64,000 nucleotides of DNA. Origin: Paenibacillus nanensis (lineage in GTDB: Bacteria; Bacillota; Bacilli; Paenibacillales; Paenibacillaceae). The translations under genes and the position numbers were made by a program. Shown here in pieces: positions 47,122 to 55,444 of the stretch. The notes under the pieces were generated by a model. It was not told where the DNA came from. It saw nothing but the letters and a program-made list of their open reading frames with translations, and did no database searches. Location: NCBI RefSeq assembly GCF_003583765.1, contig NZ_QXQA01000016.1, positions 1 to 64,000 of the forward strand. Reading direction: 5' to 3'. The stretch's first letter is position 1, and each line of letters begins with the position of its first letter.

Positions 47122-48423
47122 ATGCAAAAGGTTGATGTGGTCGTGGTTGGTGGAGGAATTGCGGGTTTAACCGCTGCTATTTACGCAGCCAAAGCCGGGA
47201 AACAAACGGTGGTGATCGAAAAACAGAATCGCTTAGGGGGCCGTGCCGTTTCCAACAAGAAGAAAGGGGCTTACTTTAATTTGGGCGCGCATGCCTTGTA
47301 CCAGGGGGATGCGTATGCGACTTTCCGGGAGCTGGGATTGACCCTGCAAGGAAAGCAGCCTTCGGCTTTCGCTTATGGCATTTGGAAAGGGAAATTGAGC
47401 ACCTTGCCTTCCGATATGAAATCCTTGTTTACAACTCCGCTTTTGTCTTGGAAGGGAAAGATGGAGTTCGCTTCGTGTCTCATGAAGCTTTCAAAAGCGG
47501 ATACTCGTCAATTTGACAGGATCAGTGTCCGCGAATGGGTAGAAGGGAATTTGCGGGATCCCATGGTGCGCCATATCTTTTATTCGCTGCTTCGAACCGC
47601 CAGCTTTGTGGTCGGGCCGGATTTGCCAGCTGCGGGTCCCGCGCTGAGACAACTGCAGAATGCTCTTAAAGGGGCGTTGTACCTGGACCGCGGCTGGGGC
47701 GAATTAATCGAGGAATTGCATAAAAAGGCGTCCGGTCTGGGAGTGCGGTTTTTAACCAACACCAAAGTCTCGTCCATCGATATCCGAGGCGGGATCGTAA
47801 GGCAGGTACTCTGTGAAGACGGAGCGCAAATCGATACGCATTATGTTATCCTTGCCACGGCACCTTCTATCGCGCATAAGCTGGTGCCCTTTGCAGAAAA
47901 GACCGCTCTCCATACCTGGAAAGAACAAGCGATTGAGGTCACAGCGGCATGCCTGGATGTAGCCTTGAAGCGACTCTCCAAGCCTAAACAACAATTTGCG
48001 TACGGGATCGATCAGACCGTATTTCTTACCAATCAATCGCGTGCGGCTCATCTAAGCGACGACGGCGCGCAAGTCATCTCGCTCATCAAGTACCAAGGGA
48101 AAGACACGGATCCGGATAAAGATTTACAAGAGCTGGAGGGTGTGCTGGACTTGATGCAGCCGGGATGGCGGGAAGAATTGACTGTCAAGCAATACCTTCC
48201 TAAAATAACGGTTTGCCACGACTTTATGCATATGAAACGTCTTGAGAATCCGGGGCCCGCTGTCCCGGAAATACAAGGATTGTATGTAGCAGGAGAATGG
48301 GCGTCGCACGGTGAAGTATTGGCCGATGCCGCGACGGCAAGCGCCAAAAGAGCCATACAACACATGCTCTCCCTTGAGGGTAAGGAGAGGAATGCCTATT
48401 ATGAGCACAGAGGAATTATATAA
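47122..48423 (+). CDS. FAD-dependent oxidoreductase (phytoene desaturase/protoporphyrinogen-oxidase-like)
   Basis: A 433-residue flavoprotein. The N-terminal dinucleotide motif VVVGGGIAGLTAAIYAAKAG, the ribose-binding Glu (VVIEKQNRLGGRA) and the C-terminal FAD segment GLYVAGEWASHGEVLADAA fit the amine oxidase/phytoene desaturase superfamily. The reaction is unknown. It is translationally coupled to the ECF41 sigma factor, overlapping it by 23 nt. ECF41 sigma factors are typically encoded next to such oxidoreductases, which fits this pair. Confidence 0.88.
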   Translation: MQKVDVVVVGGGIAGLTAAIYAAKAGKQTVVIEKQNRLGGRAVSNKKKGAYFNLGAHALYQGDAYATFRELGLTLQGKQPSAFAYGIWKGKLSTLPSDMKSLFTTPLLSWKGKMEFASCLMKLSKADTRQFDRISVREWVEGNLRDPMVRHIFYSLLRTASFVVGPDLPAAGPALRQLQNALKGALYLDRGWGELIEELHKKASGLGVRFLTNTKVSSIDIRGGIVRQVLCEDGAQIDTHYVILATAPSIAHKLVPFAEKTALHTWKEQAIEVTAACLDVALKRLSKPKQQFAYGIDQTVFLTNQSRAAHLSDDGAQVISLIKYQGKDTDPDKDLQELEGVLDLMQPGWREELTVKQYLPKITVCHDFMHMKRLENPGPAVPEIQGLYVAGEWASHGEVLADAATASAKRAIQHMLSLEGKERNAYYEHRGII

Positions 48424-49264
48424 ACGTTATAAAACGGAGCTGTTTTCGTTAGCCTATCGAATGCTCGGCAGCGTCATGGATGCGGAAGATATCGTGCAAG
48501 ATGCTTTTATGAGCTATGACGGACTGTCTGACGCCGGGGCCATTCGAAACGAAAGGGCGTTTTTATACAAAATCGTAACGAATCGTTGTCTTGATCTCTT
48601 GCGCTCGTCCGCCAAAAAACGGGAAATGTACGTCGGTCCATGGCTTCCGGAGCCCCTGATTGAAAAAGGGGCTTCGGACAACGATCCATCCAATCGGTAT
48701 TTACGGTCGGAGTCGATTTCCACGGCTTATCTTCTGCTTCTGCAGCAATTGAGTGCAACGGAAAGAGCGGTTTTTCTTCTTCGCGAGATTTTTCATTATT
48801 CGTTTGAAGAGATTGCCGATATCGTCGGGAAAAACAGCGCGAATTGCCGGCAAATTTTCCACCGCGCCAAAAAAAGCATCCATTTCGATCCGGACCAACA
48901 ACCGTCGGTTTCCATTGCGGAAGAAAAGATTAAAGAGTTTGTGCATTCACTGCTGCAAGGAAATACAACAAGGCTTCTTGAATTGGTCAGCGAAAATGTT
49001 GTGTTCTACTCGGACGGCGGAGGCAAGGTAAGAGCGGCGCAAGTGCCTGTTGTCGGATCCATGCGCGTGCTGCATTTGCATCAAAATTTGATCAACATGC
49101 ATGCGGGTAAAATGACGTTTTCGTTCCTCATGGTAAACGGGCTCCCCGGAATCCTCATACGTTTGGGCGGAGGAATGCAATATGTTTATTCATTTGCATA
49201 CCGGGATCATAAGATCGAAGCGATCTATAATGTCGCCAATCCGGAAAAGCTGAGACATTTATAG
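48401..49264 (+). CDS. ECF41-type RNA polymerase sigma factor (SigJ-like)
   Basis: A 287-residue ECF sigma factor with a C-terminal SnoaL-like extension. Sigma-2: FSLAYRMLGSVMDAEDIVQD; linker: WLPEP; sigma-4: LSATERAVFLLREIFHYSFE and EIADIVGKNSANCRQI. The extension holds the signatures DGGGKVRAA and NPEKL, both ECF41 diagnostic. The extension replaces an anti-sigma factor and regulates activity. ATG 48401 is preceded by TAAGGAGAGG; ATG 48392 is an alternative start. It is downstream of its oxidoreductase partner and probably recognises the promoter at 47062. Confidence 0.9.
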   Translation: MSTEELYKRYKTELFSLAYRMLGSVMDAEDIVQDAFMSYDGLSDAGAIRNERAFLYKIVTNRCLDLLRSSAKKREMYVGPWLPEPLIEKGASDNDPSNRYLRSESISTAYLLLLQQLSATERAVFLLREIFHYSFEEIADIVGKNSANCRQIFHRAKKSIHFDPDQQPSVSIAEEKIKEFVHSLLQGNTTRLLELVSENVVFYSDGGGKVRAAQVPVVGSMRVLHLHQNLINMHAGKMTFSFLMVNGLPGILIRLGGGMQYVYSFAYRDHKIEAIYNVANPEKLRHL

Positions 49265-49282
49265 TGGAAGGTTGATTGACTG

Positions 49283-49312
49283 ACGAGGCAGCCGGAAAAT
49301 CGGCTGCCTCGT
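49283..49312 (+). terminator. Hairpin after the ECF41 operon
   Basis: ACGAGGCAGCC (49283-49293) pairs perfectly with GGCTGCCTCGT (49302-49312). The tail is only TTAAGCTGTT, so it is a weaker terminator. Confidence 0.5.
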
Positions 49313-49398
49313 TAAGCTGTTGGGCGGCGTTTTATGAGCTCTTGGGGGGATCTGGCTGGGTGCCATACGCCTAATTTTCAGTATTTGCCTTAAAGCTC

Positions 49399-49429
49399 TT
49401 GACTATGACGTTAGGTCATAGTTCATAAT
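49399..49429 (+). promoter_or_regulatory. MerR-type promoter with 19-bp spacer and perfect dyad
   Basis: TTGACT (49399-49404) and CATAAT (49424-49429) are separated by 19 bp. The dyad CTATGAC-GTTAG-GTCATAG (49403-49421) fills the spacer. This over-long spacer with an internal dyad is the signature of MerR-family twist-activated promoters; the operon encodes a MerR protein. Confidence 0.75.
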
Positions 49430-49463
49430 GCACTCTAAGAAAACATAACTAGGAGTGAGAGGC

Positions 49464-50390
49464 ATGAACATTCGAACATTGCGCTCGGATCATATTTATC
49501 AAAAAGTTGCTCAGGCTTCGCCTGAGGAAAAGCTTGAATTGTTCAGAAACGAAATGATGGCTCCCTTTATGAAACAGTGGCAAATTCAACAGATTCCTTT
49601 TAGAGCGGATGAGGCAAATGGTTTTGACGTTATTGCGTTTAATAGCATGATGCATCGCTCCCCCGATCAGATTACCGGACAGATTTCATCTGAGATCGAG
49701 TTGATTTCGTCAGATGCTTTTTGGTTAGAGTGCGAGAACGCGGTCAGGCAAAGCCTAAATCTATTTCATGAACATCAAATTAGTCTTCCCGTTTCCGAAT
49801 ACTTGTTTACCCTTCAGTTGGGGAATCCGGACAGCCGGGCCTTAACTATAAACGAAGGCTATAGCGGATTTGGGGGCATTCCCGGGTTTATCTGGGGTAC
49901 AATCCTGCCAAATGAGTACACGATTCCTCGAATGAAGGCTGCGCTTGCGCACGAATGCAATCACAATGTGCGATATCAATTTATTCAGTGGGATCACACC
50001 GTTAATTTGGGCGAGCTGATTGTAAGCGAAGGATTGGCCGAAAACTACGTCACGTTCATGTTCGGAGAAGAACTGCTCGGCCCGTGGGTAACGAAAACAA
50101 ACGCAGAAACGCTTAACAGCCGCATAAAGCCTGCGCTTCGAGAACAATTGCAATTAACGGGCTTTGATCAAATTGCTCCGTATCTTTACGGCGACGAGAT
50201 CGCGGAACTTCAGAACTTTAAACCGGTCAATATGCCTTACAGCGCCGGCTACGCTTGCGGCTATTATTTAATCCAGTATTATTTAAGAAAAACAGGAAGA
50301 ACGATCTTCGAGGCCACAATAACGCCTGCTGCTCAAATACTAGAAGAAGTAGAAGGATTCTGGAATGAAGAAACCATTATTAGCGGTTAA
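49464..50390 (+). CDS. DUF2268-type putative zinc protease
   Basis: A 308-residue protein. The metal site is HECNH in AALAHECNHNVRYQFI, with a third ligand probably in VSEGLAE about 40 residues on, matching DUF2268-type predicted Zn proteases. No signal peptide is visible. ATG 49464 has AGGAG 8 bases upstream. It overlaps the MerR-type gene by 26 nt and shares the MerR-type promoter, so it is a target of that regulator. The substrate is unknown. Confidence 0.8.
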   Translation: MNIRTLRSDHIYQKVAQASPEEKLELFRNEMMAPFMKQWQIQQIPFRADEANGFDVIAFNSMMHRSPDQITGQISSEIELISSDAFWLECENAVRQSLNLFHEHQISLPVSEYLFTLQLGNPDSRALTINEGYSGFGGIPGFIWGTILPNEYTIPRMKAALAHECNHNVRYQFIQWDHTVNLGELIVSEGLAENYVTFMFGEELLGPWVTKTNAETLNSRIKPALREQLQLTGFDQIAPYLYGDEIAELQNFKPVNMPYSAGYACGYYLIQYYLRKTGRTIFEATITPAAQILEEVEGFWNEETIISG

Positions 50391-51120
50391 AGATATTGTT
50401 CAGATTACGGGTATTACTACGAGAGCCTTGCATTATTACGATAGAATCGATTTATTTAAACCGACTCACCTGACGGACAACGGGTATCGCCTATATGAAC
50501 GAAGCAGTTTGGAAAAGCTTCAAACCATTTTGTTTTTGAGGGAATTGGATTTTTCCTTGAAAGAGATTGCGGATATTATAAAGCTGACCAAGCAAGAGCA
50601 GAAACAAATCGCAATGCAGCAGAGACATGCCCTATTGATGAAAAAACAAAGACTAGAAACGATTATGGCGGCTCTCGATGAATTTGCTTCGGGGAAGGAT
50701 ATTAGCGATTTGCTGCTCTTCAACAATTCTTCCGTGCTGCCGTTGAAAGAGCAGTATGCCAATGAAGCGAAATTCCTGTATGGAGAGACAGAGGCGTATA
50801 AAGTGTATAACGAAACGTTGGAAACTTTATCGCAGGACGAAAAACAGGAACGGTTCGCCGAGATGGAGGAGCTATTCAAACAAATTGCGACTTGTATCGG
50901 TCAGCCTCCTTCCTCCAATGAAGTTCAGCGATTAATCGAGGAGTGGAAAAAGTATTTAATGCAATTCACGGCGTGCGATGCAGAGGTATTGAAATGCATT
51001 GCCCATACTTACAAATTCGATGCACGCTTCCAAAACTATTTTCATCAATTTAGCCGTGAAGATTTAGCGGATTTTCTTTACCGTGCAATCATATACAATA
51101 TCGATCGAACACCGCAATGA
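50365..51120 (+). CDS. MerR family regulator with TipAS-type C-terminus
   Basis: A 251-residue protein. The N-terminal MerR domain (DIVQITGITTRALHYYDRID, NGYRLYERSSLEKLQTILFL) is followed by a coiled coil (about 75-120) and a C-terminal helical domain (about 130-251) similar to TipAS/albicidin-resistance-like drug-binding domains. Its start lies inside the 3' end of the protease gene, so the two are coupled. The operon promoter has the 19-bp spacer dyad expected for this regulator, suggesting drug- or ligand-induced expression of the protease. Confidence 0.88.
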   Translation: MKKPLLAVKDIVQITGITTRALHYYDRIDLFKPTHLTDNGYRLYERSSLEKLQTILFLRELDFSLKEIADIIKLTKQEQKQIAMQQRHALLMKKQRLETIMAALDEFASGKDISDLLLFNNSSVLPLKEQYANEAKFLYGETEAYKVYNETLETLSQDEKQERFAEMEELFKQIATCIGQPPSSNEVQRLIEEWKKYLMQFTACDAEVLKCIAHTYKFDARFQNYFHQFSREDLADFLYRAIIYNIDRTPQ

Positions 51121-51152
51121 TTGGTAAACGCCCAAGTTTCCAATTGTATCGA

Positions 51153-51212
51153 GAAAATAAAGTTGTAGACTGAAAAATAAAGTGTTAGACCGGAAAATAA
51201 AGTTTTAGACTG
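51153..51212 (+). repeat. Three tandem 20-bp repeats
   Basis: Three units with a 20-bp period, each of the form RAAAATAAAGTNNTAGACYG, lie 33 bp after the merR stop. A diverged fourth copy occurs at 53661-53686. They resemble multiple terminal repeats of some transposable elements but no transposase is present. Confidence 0.6.
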
Positions 51213-51328
51213 ACGGCATGTATTAAGCCATTTGGCAGTTTAGCACGGAAATTGTTTTCAGATTTATCGTTATGTGGTTTGGTGGTAAATGTGGTAAAAT
51301 TTATGCGTGTTGTGGAAGGGGGGATAGC

Positions 51329-51607
51329 ATGCGTAAAGTCTGGACAATTTTTTCTTTATTATTTATTCTATTTGGCGTAGCCATCCAATTCATAACAAAT
51401 TTAATAGATGCTCTTGTTCCCAAACTAGGTTTTGCAGCATATCAGGCGGCAGCGGCAGGATCGTTTACACCAGAAAATTATAAAATAGATTTAAGCAGTA
51501 ATTATTGGCTTGGGTCATTATGTATTCTGTTTGGTGTTGGCGCACTAATCATTATCTGGCATGACTATATAAGGCTTCTAATGAAAAAAATATCTAACCA
51601 TGGTTGA
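51329..51607 (+). CDS. Small membrane protein
   Basis: A 92-residue protein with two membrane segments (residues 5-25, IFSLLFILFGVAIQFITNLI, and 62-82, SLCILFGVGALIIIWHDYI) joined by a polar loop. No family recognised. The start ATG 51329 follows GGGGGGAT. It is monocistronic, with a hairpin 55 bp downstream. Confidence 0.6.
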   Translation: MRKVWTIFSLLFILFGVAIQFITNLIDALVPKLGFAAYQAAAAGSFTPENYKIDLSSNYWLGSLCILFGVGALIIIWHDYIRLLMKKISNHG

Positions 51608-51663
51608 AGCGTTCATAGCGAAGTAGATCATTAAACTATCGGGGAACGCTAGTTGAATGACAA

Positions 51664-51692
51664 CAGCGGCAGTCTATGACGGACTGCCGCTG
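51664..51692 (+). terminator. Hairpin after small membrane gene
   Basis: CAGCGGCAGTC pairs with GACTGCCGCTG around a 7-nt loop. It has no T tract, so terminator activity is uncertain. Confidence 0.4.
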
Positions 51693-51872
51693 CTATATAA
51701 ATGGTTCTATCTAAAACTAATTTTCAAAAGCTGACGATTCTTCAATTTAAAAATCTTTATTTTCACCGAACATTTCGTGATATGATCGTATTTTTTCGTT
51801 CATAGCCCGCCAGTGCTTTGAACGTTTAGTTGATTATATGTCAGCGGTTAATTTAGAATGATCATCTTGATT

Positions 51873-52853
51873 TTACCAAGCATACGCCTCAGGCGCCTCC
51901 CCGCCGGGTCCGGGGAAAATCTCATCCAGCTCTTTAAGCACGTCCGCGCTCAGTCGAATCTCAACCGAACGCAATGCCTCCCTCAATTGCACGACCGTGC
52001 GCGGCCCGATAATAGGTGCCGTCACGACGGGTTTTTCAAGTAACCACGCAAGTGCGATATTGGACTCGGATTCACTGAGCTCCCGACATAATGCGGAATA
52101 CTTCTCGAGCTTCGCATGATGCCTCTCTATTCGTTCTGTCAGCGCGGATGTCCGAATCCCTCTATTTGCAGATAACGCACGTCCGCCGAGCAGTCCGCCT
52201 GCAAGCGGACTCCACGGAATGACGCCGATGCCCAGATCTTGCGCCGCAGGCAGCACTTCCAGCTCGGGAAGCCTCTCGAGCAAATTATATTTATGCTGCT
52301 CGCTGATCAGTCCCATGAATTTCCGCTCCCTGGCTGCCGACTGCGCCTTCACCAGATGCCAGCCTGCAAAATTGCTGGAACCGATATAATCGACCTTGCC
52401 GGAACGAACCTGCGCTTCGAATACTTCCCACAATTCCTCCCAGGGTGTACGCCGATCGATATGGTGCATCTGATACAATTCCACATGATCGGTCTGCAGC
52501 CGTCTGAGGGATCCTTCCAAGTGACGTCTAATTTTGTAGAGCGATAACCCTCTGACATCATTAGGCCCGTCAAGCGGGTTCGCGATGGGTTCGTAAACTT
52601 TAGTCGCCAGAACAACCCTTTCCCGTCGTTGGCCGCCCTTGGTAAACCAGCGGCCGATAATCGTTTCCGTCCGCCCGGCATTCTCCCCCCAGCCATATAC
52701 ATTGGCCGTATCGAAAAATGTGATTCCGGCGTCCAACGCTTCATCCATAATGCGAAATGCCGTCTGTTCGTCTGTGTCGACGCCGAAATTCATCGTCCCC
52801 AAACACAAACGGCTCACTCTAAGTCCTGATCTTCCCAAAAACGTATAATCCAT
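51873..52853 (-). CDS. Aldo-keto reductase
   Basis: A 326-residue NADPH-dependent aldo-keto reductase of (alpha/beta)8 fold. The catalytic tetrad is in FFDTANVYGWGEN (Asp and Tyr), LATKVY (Lys) and MHHIDRRTPW (His). The family end EIRLSADVLKELDEIFPGPGG is present. It is divergent from the sigZ-like gene with 165 bp between starts. The substrate is unknown. Confidence 0.9.
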   Translation of the reverse strand: MDYTFLGRSGLRVSRLCLGTMNFGVDTDEQTAFRIMDEALDAGITFFDTANVYGWGENAGRTETIIGRWFTKGGQRRERVVLATKVYEPIANPLDGPNDVRGLSLYKIRRHLEGSLRRLQTDHVELYQMHHIDRRTPWEELWEVFEAQVRSGKVDYIGSSNFAGWHLVKAQSAARERKFMGLISEQHKYNLLERLPELEVLPAAQDLGIGVIPWSPLAGGLLGGRALSANRGIRTSALTERIERHHAKLEKYSALCRELSESESNIALAWLLEKPVVTAPIIGPRTVVQLREALRSVEIRLSADVLKELDEIFPGPGGEAPEAYAW

Positions 52854-53018
52854 CGAATATCCTCCTCGATTCTCCGATTTGATCTGAATTTTCGGCTATT
52901 TTCCAGCTACTACCGTCCGTTCATGTTCTCTTCCCCCTTTCTGTCAATTTGATTACAATAAAAATGACGGTCCTTCTACAAAACGGACGCACAAATTTTG
53001 CAGAAAGGATACTGTGGG

Positions 53019-53591
53019 ATGACACACAATCCAAACGAACAGTGGTGCGAATTGTATGAACCTATTCGACGTTTTGTTGCAAGCAAGGTGAATTGCCCTT
53101 CTGCCGTTGACGATATCGTTCAAAACACGTTCCTGAGGGCCTACGCCAATTTCGACCAGCTGGTTGATAAAGACAAGATGATGAACTGGCTGTACCGAAT
53201 TGCACGAAATTGCACGATAGACTACTTTCGACAGTATGCCTCCAATATTTTCCCCTTGGCCGAAATCGAACGGCACGAGGAGCCAAATCAGGCTATCGAT
53301 GGACTGGACGATACATCACACGAGGTGCTCCGATGCATGCATGATGCCATTAAGCATTTGTCGCAAACATATCGGGAGGCACTCTTGCTTCAGCTTCACG
53401 GACGATCTCTTCCACAAATCAGCGAACAGCTAGGAATCTCTCTATCGGGCACCAAGTCGCGGATTCAACGAGGTCGTGAGCGAATTCGAAGAAAATTGAC
53501 GGGATGCTGCCACATTGAAACCGACCGGTATGGTAACATAATCGACTTTGCGATCAAGCGGGAGCTTCGCGAACGGAGACCGTTGCGTTAA
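53019..53591 (+). CDS. sigZ: ECF-type sigma factor, SigZ-like
   Basis: A 190-residue sigma-70 family protein. Sigma-2 is VDDIVQNTFLRAYANFDQL, then WLYRIARNCTIDYFRQ; sigma-4 is LSQTYREALLLQLHGRSLPQ, then GISLSGTKSRIQRGRERIRR. Length and the C-terminal Cys segment CCHIETDRYGNIIDF fit B. subtilis SigZ. ATG 53019 has AGAAAGGA about 9 bases upstream; an in-frame TTG at 52998 lies before that site. No anti-sigma factor is adjacent. Confidence 0.85.
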   Translation: MTHNPNEQWCELYEPIRRFVASKVNCPSAVDDIVQNTFLRAYANFDQLVDKDKMMNWLYRIARNCTIDYFRQYASNIFPLAEIERHEEPNQAIDGLDDTSHEVLRCMHDAIKHLSQTYREALLLQLHGRSLPQISEQLGISLSGTKSRIQRGRERIRRKLTGCCHIETDRYGNIIDFAIKRELRERRPLR

Positions 53592-53955
53592 GCCGTATTC
53601 AGAACTGAGCGGGGTGTCAGAAGGGTTGTTCACTGCTGTATCAAGTGTTTAAAGAAAATGGACTGAAAAATAAAATATTAGAACGGCAACGCCCCATAAA
53701 GCTCCCTCGGTACGATGCAGTTTTTTCACGAATGCTCGCTTATTCGCAGGATTAGACCAGAGGATAAATCGTAGTTTGCTCGTTGAAGTAACTGGCAGGA
53801 TAGTTTAATCATAATCGTTATTTACCAAACACTCTGCTGTCTTTTATTTTATAATTTAAAGAAACTGGAGGAAGTCTAGCGTTAAGCTTAGTCGTCCGTG
53901 CGGCAACACAAAAAAACGCCTCCCCCTACCAATCTGAACCAGGAGCATGTGAGAA
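53592..53955. other. Intergenic gap with a dispersed repeat copy
   Basis: No gene is evident. A single copy of the 20-bp repeat of the 51.15 kb array is found at 53661-53686 (GACTGAAAAATAAA, then ATATTAGAACGG). The rest is AT-rich and carries no clear promoter. Confidence 0.45.
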
Positions 53956-55032
53956 ATGACAAACTGCGTAATTACCGATCCTACAGATTCTTTGCAATTA
54001 AATCTCAATTATATCATTTCCTGCTTAAATCGCGCTGGCAGTCTCGAGCGTGAAACACGTCTGACCGACTACCGCTTGGAACAGCTCGGTGCTGACAACT
54101 CAAAGGCGTATCGGATTCATTTGGTATATGAAGGGGCTGTTGGTGACTCTCCGGAAAGTTTATTCTTGAAGCTGTGTACCGGAGGCGCATTTGGTCGTTC
54201 GGAAGTCGACTATTACACGAAAGACTACTTAGGATTGTGCGGTGTCCCAATTCCGACTTGTTATGATGCTTGTTATGAACACTCTTCCTATCATCTCTTA
54301 CTGGAAGACTTGACGAACACCCATAGAAATAATTGGGGCATTACTCCTACGTTAGAGTATGGTAAGACGGCAGCTAGAGCATTGGCAAAACTTCACAGTT
54401 ATTACTGGGGTACAGACCGCCTTCAAACTGCAGGGTATGACGCCGCCGACCAAAGTCAGTTGGCACGGTATTTGGGGCATATGAGTGTAGGGTTAGGGCC
54501 TATGCTCGAAGCACTTCAAGATGACAGCGGAACAATACCCCAAAGCGATGTCGTGTCGGACGTATTCAAAAGGCATCCCGACGCGATGGCGAGACGACTT
54601 TCGTCTGGCGGACCACTCACATTGATCCATGGCGATGTTAATCCCGGTAACATATTATCTCAGAAGGACGACTCGTCTAAGGGCATTTATTTAATTGATC
54701 GGCAGCCATTCGAATGGTCGCTACAAAACTGGGTTGGACCGAGTGATTTGTCTTATATGATGGTCTTGTGGTGGGATCCAGAGTACCGTCGAATGCTTGA
54801 GTATTACGTGCTGAACGCATATTTCAATTCACTAATTGAATTTGGAGTAAAGGACTACACGTGGGAAATGGCATTGTCCGATTACAGGTTATCAGCTTTG
54901 CAGTGCTTCTATATCGCAGCTTCATGGTGCATAAATCCGGAAGAACGCACAAACATGCGTTGGTTATGGAGTTCACAATTAGAACGCGCCTGTGCGTTTT
55001 ACCAAGACTGGCAATGTCATGAGGTGCTGTAG
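53956..55032 (+). CDS. Phosphotransferase of the APH/choline kinase superfamily
   Basis: A 358-residue protein with a protein-kinase-like fold. The catalytic loop is LIHGDVNPGNIL (HGDxxxxN) and the metal-binding Asp is in IYLIDRQPFEW (ID replaces DFG/IDFE). The hinge region has HLLLEDL. Similar proteins include aminoglycoside phosphotransferases and ecdysteroid-kinase-like CHK proteins; the IDR metal motif favours the latter. The substrate is unknown. A hairpin follows at 55137. Confidence 0.78.
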   Translation: MTNCVITDPTDSLQLNLNYIISCLNRAGSLERETRLTDYRLEQLGADNSKAYRIHLVYEGAVGDSPESLFLKLCTGGAFGRSEVDYYTKDYLGLCGVPIPTCYDACYEHSSYHLLLEDLTNTHRNNWGITPTLEYGKTAARALAKLHSYYWGTDRLQTAGYDAADQSQLARYLGHMSVGLGPMLEALQDDSGTIPQSDVVSDVFKRHPDAMARRLSSGGPLTLIHGDVNPGNILSQKDDSSKGIYLIDRQPFEWSLQNWVGPSDLSYMMVLWWDPEYRRMLEYYVLNAYFNSLIEFGVKDYTWEMALSDYRLSALQCFYIAASWCINPEERTNMRWLWSSQLERACAFYQDWQCHEVL

Positions 55033-55136
55033 GTTCCCCTGAGAAGGGGGAGCTTAGGTTATTAAATAAATGGACGTGACAGTTTTCTTACACGTTTTCT
55101 GTTACGCTAACGGAGACTTTAGTTCAATGAAAAAAA

Positions 55137-55181
55137 GCGACAGCCTAGGACTTGATTTTCTCGTCCCTGGCTGTCGCTTCT
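55137..55181 (+). repeat. Dispersed hairpin repeat, copy 1
   Basis: GCGACAGCC (55137-55145) pairs with GGCTGTCGC (55169-55177), with an inner AGGAC/GTCC stem, followed by TTCTTTG. The 34-bp core beginning CTAGGACTTGATTTTC is nearly repeated at 59644-59677. It also serves as a terminator for the kinase gene. Confidence 0.6.
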
Positions 55182-55286
55182 TTGATTTCAAGGGTCAGTC
55201 TAATACTTATTTTATGAGGGCTGCCGTGTGGCGATTCTAAAAGCCGTGTGGAATCAAGGTACGCTGAAAAATGAGCCACACGACAG

Positions 55287-55325
55287 AACAGGGAGCAGCG
55301 CCGCGGCGGCCTGCTCCCTGTTTCA
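55287..55325 (+). terminator. GC-rich stem-loop before the metzincin gene
   Basis: AACAGGGAGCAG (55287-55298) pairs perfectly with CTGCTCCCTGTT (55311-55322), followed by TCATTAAAG. The T tract is short, so it may be an attenuator rather than a terminator. Confidence 0.4.
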
Positions 55326-55444
55326 TTAAAGTAACTTTGTAAAAATGGATGAAATGGCGTGTCCATATGTCCAAGCCATTCTTGAACGCTCTGCATCTTC
55401 TAAAGTGTACAACCTTTCAGATTTCCTAAAGGAGGCGTTAAAGA

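Larger units (their letters stand above)
55033..55444. other. Structured intergenic region before the metzincin gene
   Basis: 412 bp without a gene. It holds a repeated hairpin (55137-55181), an inverted repeat CGTGTGG (about 55244-55250) with CCACACG (about 55276-55282), and a GC-rich terminator-like stem (55287-55325). Together these resemble an attenuator leader in front of the metzincin gene. Confidence 0.4.

Noticed and set aside
51153..51212. CRISPR array interpretation of the 20-bp tandem repeats
   Set aside because: Units are directly adjacent without spacers.
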